Source: Spirochaetales bacterium
Lineage (GTDB): Bacteria; Spirochaetota; Spirochaetia; DSM-16054; Sediminispirochaetaceae
NCBI GenBank assembly: GCA_021767325.1
Contig: JAASTM010000116.1
Coordinates: forward strand, 1 to 7,002
Length of the DNA: 7,002 bases
Direction of reading: 5' to 3'
Made by a program: the position numbers and the translations under genes. Under the pieces are notes generated by a model. It saw only the letters and a list, made by a program, of their open reading frames with translations. It ran no database searches and was not told the DNA's origin. Within the stretch, counting starts at the first letter, position 1. Every line of letters begins with the position of its first letter. Positions 1 through 5,974 of the stretch are shown here, piece after piece.

Positions 1-761
1 GGGCGGCCGGGGATCGGGTTATCCCGATAACCCTTGAGCTGGGTGGAAAATCGGCAAATATCGTGTTTCCAGATGCTCCTATGGAGAAAGCCGTTGAAGC
101 AGCTGCTATGGGCATCCTGTACAGCCAGGGCCAGGTCTGCTGTGCCGGAAGCCGTTTGCTCCTGCATGATTCTATCCATGACCAGTTTCTAGAGCAGCTT
201 ATAGCCGAATTCGGCCGGGTGAAAATCGGAAACGCCGTAGATGAGACCACCCGGATGGGCCCGATGGTCGACCGGTCCCAGCTGGAAACCGTCCTCGAGT
301 ATGTCGAGATCGGTAAGCGTGAAGGAGCCGTCCTGGCCTACGGCGGCAGCGCCCTCAGCGGTCCGGAGTATCAGAGCGGTTGTTATATGCAGCCTACGAT
401 ATTTACTGGTGTACAAGCGTCTATGCGAATTGCCCGCGAGGAGATTTTCGGCCCGGTGCTGGCGGTGAGCTGTTTCAGCGATGAGGCCGAGGCCCTGCGT
501 ATCGCCAACGATAGCGACTACGGGTTAGCCGGCGCAGTATGGACCCGTGATCTCGGACGGGCGGTAAGAGTATCCAAGGCAATCGAAGCGGGGACGGTGT
601 GGATTAACGAGTACAATCTCGTTCCTTCCGGCTCGCCATTCGGCGGCTATAAGCAGTCCGGATACGGGCGCGAGGTACATAAAATGGCGCTGGAGAACTA
701 CAGCCGCACTAAATCTATATATGTAAACATCGACGAGTCCCCTTTCGGTTGGTATAGCTGA
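1..761 (+). CDS. Aldehyde dehydrogenase, C-terminal half (5' end outside window)
   Basis: NAD(P)-dependent aldehyde dehydrogenase, oxidising an aldehyde to a carboxylic acid in the cytoplasm. The reading frame is open from base 3 with no start in the window, giving 252 residues to the TGA at 759-761, about half of the usual 480-500. Visible family marks are LELGGKSAN near the left edge, whose Glu (codon 36-38) is the general base; GQVCCAGSR, whose first Cys (codon 138-140) is the catalytic nucleophile by comparison with ALDH2; EEIFGPVLAV around 438-467, binding the nicotinamide ribose; and PFGGYKQSGYGRE near the C terminus. The tail resembles broad-specificity DhaS/AldA-type enzymes, but the substrate cannot be fixed from this half. 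A GTG at 63 is an internal valine, not the start. It is followed by a 119-bp gap, so it probably ends its own transcript. Family call is sure; substrate is unknown. Confidence 0.95.
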   Translation, partial: AAGDRVIPITLELGGKSANIVFPDAPMEKAVEAAAMGILYSQGQVCCAGSRLLLHDSIHDQFLEQLIAEFGRVKIGNAVDETTRMGPMVDRSQLETVLEYVEIGKREGAVLAYGGSALSGPEYQSGCYMQPTIFTGVQASMRIAREEIFGPVLAVSCFSDEAEALRIANDSDYGLAGAVWTRDLGRAVRVSKAIEAGTVWINEYNLVPSGSPFGGYKQSGYGREVHKMALENYSRTKSIYVNIDESPFGWYS

Positions 762-790
762 TCGGTGGAACAAACCTTCAGGTAAAGCAG

Positions 791-839
791 GGTCTGCCTG
801 TAAAAACCGCTGCAATCACGCGGAGAAACCAGGCAGACC
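791..839. repeat. Perfect 10-bp inverted repeat in the aldehyde dehydrogenase-queD gap
   Basis: GGTCTGCCTG at 791-800 is exactly complemented by CAGGCAGACC at 830-839. Inside it a second 4-bp stem (CCGC 807-810 with GCGG 820-823) closes a 9-nt loop, so the two stems are separated by a symmetric 6x6 A-rich internal loop (801-806 and 824-829). It starts 30 bp after the aldehyde dehydrogenase stop. No T-run follows on either strand, so it does not look like an ordinary intrinsic terminator. It could be a transcript-end structure, an operator for the following genes, or a fragment of a dispersed repeat. Structure is seen directly; the function is unknown. Confidence 0.55.
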
Positions 840-842
840 GAC

Positions 843-871
843 TTGCTCAGGCCCCACTTCTGCATTATCTT
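843..871 (+). promoter_or_regulatory. Possible promoter of the queD-folE2 unit
   Basis: TTGCTC (843-848) and TATCTT (866-871) are separated by exactly 17 bp, matching the housekeeping consensus at 3 of 6 and 4 of 6 positions. If used, transcription would start around 877-880, at or just before the ATG at 881, giving a leaderless or almost leaderless message. No Shine-Dalgarno sequence is visible before that ATG, which fits. The match is weak and rests on spacing. Confidence 0.3.
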
Positions 872-880
872 TGTACTACT

Positions 881-1249
881 ATGAGTATGTTTGTTTCTAA
901 AGATTTCAAATTCGATGCGGCTCACAATATAGTCGATTACCACGGTAAGTGCGAGACCCTCCATGGGCATACCTACCGGCTGCGGATTACCCTGAAAGGA
1001 AAACCCGCTGACGACGGCATGGTGCTCGATTTTACTATCCTCAAGAAGGAGGTAAAGGAGAAGGTTGTGGATGTGCTCGATCACAGCTACCTGAATGATA
1101 TTCTCCCCCAATCGACCACGGAAAATATGGCCCAGTGGATATGGAATAAGCTCGAGACACCGCTGAACGGTACCAACTACAGCCTGTGGGAGGTAGTGTT
1201 ATGGGAAACCGATACAAGCTTTGTAACTCTGCGGCGGGATGAGAAATAG
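881..1249 (+). CDS. queD: 6-pyruvoyltetrahydropterin synthase / QueD family (6-carboxytetrahydropterin synthase)
   Basis: Converts dihydroneopterin triphosphate to 6-carboxy-tetrahydropterin, the first committed step to preQ0 and queuosine; some relatives serve folate synthesis instead. The 122-residue length is normal. Zinc ligands are His15 (FDAAH) and His28/His30 (LHGH); Cys24 is the expected catalytic thiol; the Asp67-His68 pair lies in LDHSYLND; STTENMA (78-84) and the late Glu109 (WET) are the usual pterin-binding positions. The motif reads C-E-T-L-H-G-H, satisfying both the Cys-x3-HGH form of QueD and the Glu-x2-HGH form of folate-type homologues. Start is ATG 881; a second ATG at 887 is two codons later, and neither has a clear ribosome site. 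folE2, which makes its substrate, follows with overlap or a 4-bp gap, so the two are probably cotranscribed. Family is sure; queuosine over folate is inferred. Confidence 0.9.
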   Translation: MSMFVSKDFKFDAAHNIVDYHGKCETLHGHTYRLRITLKGKPADDGMVLDFTILKKEVKEKVVDVLDHSYLNDILPQSTTENMAQWIWNKLETPLNGTNYSLWEVVLWETDTSFVTLRRDEK

Positions 1250-1258
1250 CGGGATGAG
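1234..1258 (+). repeat. Direct repeat GCGGGATGAG x2 at the folE2 start
   Basis: The ten bases GCGGGATGAG occur at 1234-1243 and again at 1249-1258, 15 bp apart. Each copy contains one of the two first candidate ATG starts of folE2 (1239 and 1254), and the 15-bp period keeps both in the same frame. It leaves the true start ambiguous. It may be a small local duplication or chance. Confidence 0.5.
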
Positions 1259-2060
1259 CAATACAATGAACAATTCCAAGGATTTGAAAGATATCCAGAG
1301 TGAAACTGATCGACGCAACGTCGGTATTCGTAAAGTCGGAGTAAAGGGGCTGCGTTATCCGATAGCCGTGCTCGACCGCAAGAGCGAGCGTCAGCACACC
1401 ATCGCGTCGATGAACATGTATGTAGACCTTCCCCACCACGAGCGGGGCACACATATGAGCCGCTTTGTCGAGGTGCTCGAACGGCACACTGTGAAGCTGT
1501 GGCCCAGCGACCTCGATGAGATCCTCGATGATGTAAGAAAGACTTTTCAGTGCGATACAGCCCATATTGATATTACTTTTCCCTATTTCATACGCAAGGC
1601 TGCCCCGGTGAGCGGGATAGAGAGCCTTATGGAGTATACCTGCCGGCTGGAGGCCGAGCGCGACGGTCATCTGGAGATGTGGTTTACTGTAGAGGTTCCG
1701 GTTACCAACTTGTGCCCCTGCTCAAAAGAGATCAGCGACTATGGGGCCCACAACCAGCGCGGCACCATCAAGATGCGGGTCCACACAAAGCACTTCATCT
1801 GGTACGAGGAACTGATTGAACTGGCCGAGGCCTCGGCTTCCTCTCCATTGTACACCATCCTGAAAAGGCAGGACGAAAAATACGTGACCGAACGGGCCTA
1901 TGACAATCCGCGTTTCGTGGAGGACGCGGCCCGGGAAGTAGCTGTGAAGCTGAACGCCGATCAGCGTATCGACCAGTTCAGGGTGGAGGTAGAGAATTTC
2001 GAATCTATCCACAACCACAGCGCCTACGCCTGTATTACTTCCGATGATATAACAACTTAA
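1239..2060 (+). CDS. folE2: GTP cyclohydrolase IB (FolE2)
   Basis: Hydrolyses GTP to 7,8-dihydroneopterin triphosphate, entry step to folate and queuosine and the substrate source for the queD product just upstream. This is the COG1469 enzyme, unrelated in sequence to zinc-dependent FolE and able to use other divalent metals. Counting from ATG 1239 (273 residues), diagnostic stretches are GVKGLRYPI (34-42), RGTHMSRF (69-76), NLCPCSKEIS (157-166), YGAHNQRG (168-175) and IHNHSAYA near the end. By spacing to the Neisseria enzyme as I remember it, metal/active-site residues would be Cys159, His171, Glu213 and His258, all present. The ATG at 1239 overlaps queD by 11 bp; ATG 1254, 4 bp after the queD stop, is equally plausible, and 1266 is possible. 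None has a strong ribosome site, suggesting translational coupling. No terminator is evident after it. Confidence 0.95.
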   Translation: MRNSGMSNTMNNSKDLKDIQSETDRRNVGIRKVGVKGLRYPIAVLDRKSERQHTIASMNMYVDLPHHERGTHMSRFVEVLERHTVKLWPSDLDEILDDVRKTFQCDTAHIDITFPYFIRKAAPVSGIESLMEYTCRLEAERDGHLEMWFTVEVPVTNLCPCSKEISDYGAHNQRGTIKMRVHTKHFIWYEELIELAEASASSPLYTILKRQDEKYVTERAYDNPRFVEDAAREVAVKLNADQRIDQFRVEVENFESIHNHSAYACITSDDITT

Positions 2061-2110
2061 CATCCAACCCACCCTCACATCATGTGCGGCGGCAGATCTC
2101 ACAATATTAT

Positions 2111-2142
2111 AACCATTCCGTTAATATTCACCGGAAACGGTT
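2111..2142 (+). other. Imperfect hairpin before the channel gene
   Basis: AACC (2111-2114) pairs with GGTT (2139-2142) and TTCCG (2116-2120) with CGGAA (2132-2136), around a small internal bulge, leaving an 11-nt AT-rich loop. It ends 15 bp before the GTG start at 2158, which has no visible Shine-Dalgarno site. It might influence initiation, or be chance. The rest of the 97-bp gap (2061-2157) holds no convincing promoter or terminator. Confidence 0.25.
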
Positions 2143-2157
2143 CGATATTAATACATA

Positions 2158-3840
2158 GTGAAAGACACAAGCCGTAAAGTCAGAATAGTGCGAATAGCGA
2201 ATCTCTATTTCGGTATCGAGAATGATGCGATTGAGAAAGTTCAGCACCTGAATACCGATCAGGCAGAGCCCGTGCCTCTGAGCTCCGAGGAGCGTGAGAA
2301 GTACAAACTCATCTACGGGGTCGATTTTTTCGGCATTCCGGCCGACCGAAGAGGGGCGTATATCATTCGCTTTACCGCGGATAACATACACACCGGAATG
2401 ATTGTAGATGAGGTGTATGAAGAGCAGACGTATACTCCGCAGCGGCAGGGAGAAACCCGTCTGATACTCGGAAGTACCGGCAGCAGTGCCGGATTCGTAC
2501 CGGTGATCGATATAGTCGCGTTTCATAAGCGCCTGGCCACGGTTTCACAGCGCAGAACCGCTCTTTTCGATTCAATTGCCGAGGTTCGACGGCCGAATCT
2601 GCAGAATGTTGAGGCCGCTTCGGCCGAAGCGGCCCGCCAGAAGCAGCAACAGGCCAATCGTACGCGGCGTAGAACCAGGTTTTATAACTGGTTCCTCGGG
2701 GTCGTCAGTTCGGTAAAGACTAAAGTAGCTGTATTTCTCATCCTCCTGGTCCTGGCCTCGATGCTGGGAATCATCCTTTTTGAGAGCGGAATCAATACCG
2801 CCTTTCGGAGTTTGTGGGATACCTTCTGGTACTCGATTGTAACTATCACAACCGTCGGTTACGGCGATAAAACCCCGATTACCATCGGAGGTAAAATTGT
2901 AGGGCTGCTCCTGATGGGAATGGGAGTAATAGTTATGGCGGCGGTTACTGGTCAAATCGCCTCATTCCTGGTTGAGCAACAGATGCGCCGCAGGGAGGGC
3001 TTGTTAAAATTGAAGAATTTACAGAACCATTTTATTATTTGCGGGTGGCGGAGAGAACTGGATCGCGTTATCGAGGGAATCTTAGCAGTGAATCCCCAGT
3101 ACAGCGTCAGCGATCTGGTACTGATCAACAATGTGGGCCATGAGGCAATGCAGCCGATCCTGCAGAATCCGCAGTTTCAGGGGATCCAGTACATAAACGG
3201 CGACTACATCGAAGAGGAGACTCTGCGGAGAGCCAATATTCACAGAGCCGCCAGGGTAATTATACTGGCCGATTTTGCCCAGAACTACTCCCAGCAGGAG
3301 GTCGACTCCCGGACGGTAATGGCGGTCCTCACTATCGAATCTCTCACCAAGCGGGTGTATGTAGCGGCCGAACTGCTGGATGATAAGTTCGAAAAGTACC
3401 TGAAACTTGCCAATTGTGATGAGATTATCCTGTCACGGGAGTACTCTAAGATGATTCTGGCCAATGCCTCATCAGCCTCCGGGATTTCGCATGTACTGCA
3501 GGACTTGCTATCGCCGCAGCACGGCAGCGGCTTGGAGATAAGAGCCATTCCCGAGTGGCTGGTGGATGAGCCCTTCGGTAAACTGATCGATTTTTACAAT
3601 GCAACCTACGGATCGATCTGCATCGGTCTGCTCGAGAATACCGGCAATTTTTATCAGCGTAAGCGTGAGGCCTTGAACGATGCGCAGATGACCCCCGATA
3701 TCTCTAAGCTGGTGGAAAATCTGCGTACGGTAAAGGAGCTGGTTCCCAACAAGCCGGTCATAAACCCGGGGCGAGAGTACAAAATCCGCAAGAATTCGCG
3801 GGCAATTGTTATTGAACTCGGAACCCGTAAGGCGGGATAA
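2158..3840 (+). CDS. Two-TM RCK potassium channel with N-terminal CheW-like domain
   Basis: Inner-membrane K+ channel, 560 residues. Residues about 8-125 form a cytoplasmic domain resembling CheW: YFGIENDAIEKV near the start, then AYIIRFTADNIHTGMIVDEV (67-86) and GFVPVIDIVAF (112-122). A polar, basic, coiled-coil-prone linker follows (143-177, with RTRRRTR). TM1 is about 187-208, the pore helix 218-231, selectivity filter TVGYGD 232-237, TM2 about 245-270. The RCK N-lobe begins at HFIICGW (291-297) and reaches about 450; the RCK C-lobe (TrkA-C-like) is about 460-555. The core layout is that of MthK; the N-terminal domain is additional. Start is GTG 2158: an in-frame TAA at 2149 excludes anything longer, and a second GTG at 2188 is the only near alternative; neither has a good ribosome site. 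A nucleotide-binding protein follows 11 bp downstream. Channel and RCK are sure; the CheW-like assignment is moderate and by eye. Confidence 0.92.
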   Translation: MKDTSRKVRIVRIANLYFGIENDAIEKVQHLNTDQAEPVPLSSEEREKYKLIYGVDFFGIPADRRGAYIIRFTADNIHTGMIVDEVYEEQTYTPQRQGETRLILGSTGSSAGFVPVIDIVAFHKRLATVSQRRTALFDSIAEVRRPNLQNVEAASAEAARQKQQQANRTRRRTRFYNWFLGVVSSVKTKVAVFLILLVLASMLGIILFESGINTAFRSLWDTFWYSIVTITTVGYGDKTPITIGGKIVGLLLMGMGVIVMAAVTGQIASFLVEQQMRRREGLLKLKNLQNHFIICGWRRELDRVIEGILAVNPQYSVSDLVLINNVGHEAMQPILQNPQFQGIQYINGDYIEEETLRRANIHRAARVIILADFAQNYSQQEVDSRTVMAVLTIESLTKRVYVAAELLDDKFEKYLKLANCDEIILSREYSKMILANASSASGISHVLQDLLSPQHGSGLEIRAIPEWLVDEPFGKLIDFYNATYGSICIGLLENTGNFYQRKREALNDAQMTPDISKLVENLRTVKELVPNKPVINPGREYKIRKNSRAIVIELGTRKAG

Positions 3841-3844
3841 GGAG
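3839..3844 (+). promoter_or_regulatory. Ribosome binding site AAGGAG overlapping the channel stop codon
   Basis: AAGGAG at 3839-3844 lies 7 nt before ATG 3852 and uses the last two bases of the channel's TAA. Ribosomes finishing the channel sit on this site, which favours coupled translation and defined stoichiometry of the two products. Confidence 0.85.
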
Positions 3845-3851
3845 CTGTTGT

Positions 3852-4358
3852 ATGGATGCCGAACAGGAAGCCCGGTTGAAAAAAATAAAACTCTTCGAGG
3901 ATTTTGCTGAAGACCCCGCAGCGCTCGAGAAGATCTTCCATCTTGGGAAAATAAGTACCGCCCGTAAGGGGGATAAGGTAATCGAAGAGGGGGACATCGG
4001 TGACAGTCTCTATATCCTGGTCTCCGGTACCGTACGTATCCAAAAAACAACTCTGCAGAATCAGCCCTACACGGTGGTAATTCTGCAGGAGGACGATAAT
4101 GTGTACTTCGGTGAGCTGGCCCTGATCGACAAAGACAAGCGTTCGGCCACTGTAGTGGCTGAAAGTGACATCACCCTGTTCATCCTCTCACGTCACGACT
4201 TCCTGCAGTTCTGTGAGGAGAATCCCTATATGGGTTTCAAGATTACTATGCAGATTGCCCGCAAACTCTCCGCTTCCCTGAGAAAAATGAATAAGGATGT
4301 AATTACCCTGTTCGAAGCCCTGGTCAGCGAGGTCGAAGGCCAGGATATAGCTCTGTAA
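3852..4358 (+). CDS. Stand-alone cyclic-nucleotide-binding domain protein
   Basis: A 168-residue soluble protein that is almost entirely one cNMP-binding domain of the Crp/PKA-regulatory type. After an amphipathic start (LKKIKLFEDF, 9-18), the beta-roll runs from about 35 to 118: GDKVIEEGDIGDSLYILVSGTVRI (40-63) is the usual first half, and the phosphate-binding cassette FGELALIDKDKRSATV is at 86-101. Glu88, Arg97 (phosphate contact) and Thr100 (the position often favouring cGMP) are all kept, so ligand binding looks intact. A C-terminal helix (about 130-160) follows. There is no helix-turn-helix, kinase, cyclase or membrane segment, so it is not a Crp-type regulator. With 11 bp to the channel gene and a ribosome site in its stop codon, the likely role is a ligand-sensing partner of the channel; that is inference. 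Domain call is sure; ligand and partner are unproven. Confidence 0.9.
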   Translation: MDAEQEARLKKIKLFEDFAEDPAALEKIFHLGKISTARKGDKVIEEGDIGDSLYILVSGTVRIQKTTLQNQPYTVVILQEDDNVYFGELALIDKDKRSATVVAESDITLFILSRHDFLQFCEENPYMGFKITMQIARKLSASLRKMNKDVITLFEALVSEVEGQDIAL

Positions 4359-4370
4359 AGAAACTACCCG

Positions 4371-4415
4371 AAAAAAAAACGGCCGCCCGTGGAGACTGTC
4401 TCCATCCGGGCGGCC
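4371..4415 (-). terminator. Intrinsic terminator of the permease gene
   Basis: GGCCGCCCG (4381-4389) pairs with CGGGCGGCC (4407-4415), continued by TGGAGA (4390-4395) with TCTCCA (4399-4404), leaving a 2-nt bulge and a 3-nt loop. Read on the minus strand, the stem is followed after one base by nine T (4371-4379), the classic Rho-independent form, 20 bp after the permease stop. On the plus strand the run after the stem is T-poor, so termination of the channel/cNMP message here would be weaker, although the hairpin is shared. Confidence 0.93.
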
Positions 4416-4435
4416 ATTCTACGTATAAATTCTGA

Positions 4436-5857
4436 TTAAGTGAGATCGGTTCTCAGGTTTTCATGCACCTTCTGCGACCGGTAAGAGCGCGGGAGTACGA
4501 TGTTTAGGAATATAGCGGTAAGACCACCGGTAGTGATCGGTTCGCTGAAGATGGAGTTCAGAACTCCGGGGAACGATTTTACTACATCCGGAACCATCAG
4601 CACACCAAGGCCCAGGCCGAAAGAGATGGCCATGATCAGGATGCCGCGGCGATCCATTATGCTGGATGCGATGATCTTGATACCCGAAGCAGCTACGGTA
4701 CCGAACATGATGATGGTTGCTCCGCCCAGAACCGGGGCCGGAATAAGCGAAAATACACCGCCGATTACCGGGAACATGCCGAAGAGAACCAGCAGTGCTG
4801 CTATAAAGTAACCGACGTAGCGGCTGGCCACACCGGTGAGCTGGATTACACCGTTGTTCTGGCTGAAGGTGGTGTTGGGGAAGGAGTTGAATATTGCGGC
4901 AATGGCTGAGTTGAACCCGTCGCCGAGTACACCGCCGGAGATGGTCTTGATGTACTTCTCTCCCTCGATGGGCTGGCCGGATACCATCGATGTAGCGGTC
5001 AGGTCGCCGATGGATTCGACGGTGGTGATCAGGTAGAGCAGACTGATGGTAATGAACGCGGAGAGGTCGAATCGGAAGAAGCCGAATTTAAAAGGCACCG
5101 GCACATTCACCCAGCTGAGCTCCTGCAGTTTGCCGAAGTCGACCATGCCCATAAAAGCTGCCACCACATATCCGACGGCCAGGCCGATTACGATTGCACT
5201 CATGCGCAGAAAGGCTTTCTTACTGCGATTGAAGATTACAATGGTAATCAGCACGATTCCGGCCAGCATCAGATTGGTCAGGCTGCCGAAAGATTCGCTG
5301 CCCTGGGCGGCGGCACCTCCGCCGATATCGGTAATACCGACCTTGATCAGCGAGAGTCCGATCAGGGTTACCACGATGCCGCTGACCAGCGGGGTGATGA
5401 TCTTCTTTAGGAACTTTAGGAATCGGCTGAAGATCATCTCGAAGAAGGAACCTAAGAAACAGACTCCGAATACGGTGGTGAGTGCCATTTCTGGAGATCC
5501 TCCTGCGGACAGGATGCTGCTGGCGGTCGCAATAATTGCACCTAGAAAGGTGAAACTGGTACCCTGAATACTCAGGAGCCCCGAGCCGATCGGTCCGAAC
5601 CGTTTTGCTTGAATGAAGGTCGATACACCGGATACAACCAGGGCCATACTGATGATGTAGGAAGTCATCTCAATGGGAAGTCCGAGTACCGCGCAAATAA
5701 TGGTCGGCGGGGTGACGATTCCGACAAAGATTGCCAGAAGGTGCTGCAGGGCAGCAAACAATGCTTCCAGGAACGGTGGGCGGTCTTCGAGCTGGTAAAT
5801 CAGTTCAATGGCCTGATCTCCGTTCTGGTTCGCTGTAGTAGCGTCCGTGTTACTCAT
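4436..5857 (-). CDS. NCS2 (NAT) family xanthine/urate permease
   Basis: Inner-membrane nucleobase:cation symporter importing an oxidised purine, 473 residues, with some 12-14 hydrophobic segments expected. Signatures: LQHLLAIFVG with Gln38-His39 in TM1; SIQGTSFTF (97-104); ITPLVSG (154-160); ESIGDLTATS with Glu281; GDGFNS with Asp313; and the NAT motif SQNNGVIQLTGVASRYVG from 332, with Gln333 and Asn334. Spacing between Glu281, Asp313, Gln333 and Asn334 equals that of the substrate-site residues Glu272, Asp304, Gln324 and Asn325 of E. coli XanQ (numbering from memory). The frame is open to ATG 5908, but that codon lies inside the -10 box; ATG 5857 has AAGAGGT five bases upstream and is chosen. 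The divergent xanthine-dehydrogenase-type gene supports xanthine or urate over uracil. Confidence 0.93.
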   Translation of the reverse strand: MSNTDATTANQNGDQAIELIYQLEDRPPFLEALFAALQHLLAIFVGIVTPPTIICAVLGLPIEMTSYIISMALVVSGVSTFIQAKRFGPIGSGLLSIQGTSFTFLGAIIATASSILSAGGSPEMALTTVFGVCFLGSFFEMIFSRFLKFLKKIITPLVSGIVVTLIGLSLIKVGITDIGGGAAAQGSESFGSLTNLMLAGIVLITIVIFNRSKKAFLRMSAIVIGLAVGYVVAAFMGMVDFGKLQELSWVNVPVPFKFGFFRFDLSAFITISLLYLITTVESIGDLTATSMVSGQPIEGEKYIKTISGGVLGDGFNSAIAAIFNSFPNTTFSQNNGVIQLTGVASRYVGYFIAALLVLFGMFPVIGGVFSLIPAPVLGGATIIMFGTVAASGIKIIASSIMDRRGILIMAISFGLGLGVLMVPDVVKSFPGVLNSIFSEPITTGGLTAIFLNIVLPRSYRSQKVHENLRTDLT

Positions 5858-5862
5858 GCTAT

Positions 5863-5869
5863 ACCTCTT
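5863..5869 (-). promoter_or_regulatory. Ribosome binding site of the permease gene
   Basis: On the minus strand AAGAGGT (complement of 5863-5869) sits 5 nt before ATG 5857. It decides the start in favour of 5857 over the in-frame ATG at 5908. Confidence 0.85.
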
Positions 5870-5898
5870 AAATAGATAATATTTTATCACTTTATTAT

Positions 5899-5917
5899 TT
5901 TGCAACATTATACAACA
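5899..5917 (-). promoter_or_regulatory. Operator-like 19-bp element, permease side
   Basis: Minus-strand reading TGTTGTATAATGTTGCAAA: two TGTTG-Y-A half-sites in tandem, 10 bp apart (one helical turn). It encloses the permease -10 box TATAAT. A near-identical copy (17 of 19) lies in opposite orientation at 5964-5982. Likely binding site of an unidentified regulator; no known factor is recognised from it. Confidence 0.6.
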
Positions 5918-5934
5918 GATTCCTGACTTGTCCA
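5907..5934 (-). promoter_or_regulatory. Promoter of the permease gene
   Basis: On the minus strand, -35 TGGACA (5929-5934; 5 of 6) and -10 TATAAT (5907-5912; perfect) are separated by 16 bp. Transcription would begin near 5900, giving a leader of roughly 43 nt, too short for a purine riboswitch. This is the best promoter in the window. Confidence 0.85.
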
Positions 5935-5945
5935 GTTAAATTTTA

Positions 5946-5974
5946 TTGATTCAGCCAGAAAATTGTTGTAAACT
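5946..5974 (+). promoter_or_regulatory. Promoter of the xanthine dehydrogenase-type gene
   Basis: -35 TTGATT (5946-5951; 4 of 6) and -10 TAAACT (5969-5974; 4 of 6) with a 17-bp spacer; start expected near 5981 and a leader of about 20 nt. The -10 box sits in the 5964-5982 element at the same place as TATAAT does in the opposite copy, which raises confidence. It looks weaker than the divergent promoter. Confidence 0.6.

Noticed and set aside
762..880. preQ1 or tetrahydrofolate riboswitch before queD-folE2
   Set aside because: The paired structure does not show the short pseudoknot with A-rich tail of preQ1-I nor conserved blocks I recognise from the THF class, and the likely promoter lies after the structure.
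762..880. Zur operator controlling folE2
   Set aside because: folE2 is zinc-regulated in many bacteria, but no AT-rich palindrome resembling known Zur boxes is present in this gap.
1041..1670. Long minus-strand reading frame opposite queD/folE2
   Set aside because: It lies antisense to two well-supported enzymes, has no recognisable domain or ribosome site, and reads as a frame shadow; the same holds for other antisense frames under the channel, permease and dehydrogenase genes.
2061..2157. Terminator or promoter between folE2 and the channel gene
   Set aside because: Only a 5-bp CACAT/ATGTG palindrome and scattered AT-rich hexamers with poor spacing were found, so neither could be supported.
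3852..4358. Crp/Fnr transcription factor
   Set aside because: The protein ends after the C-helix of the cNMP domain; there is no helix-turn-helix, and a truncated gene is unlikely given the clean stop and tight position after the channel.
5858..5900. Purine riboswitch in the permease leader
   Set aside because: The expected leader is about 43 nt, too short for the three-way junction, and no purine-aptamer core is visible.
5858..5908. Longer permease start at ATG 5908 (17 extra residues)
   Set aside because: That ATG lies within the -10 box TATAAT, so it would precede the transcription start; ATG 5857 has a good ribosome site and fits the family's N terminus.
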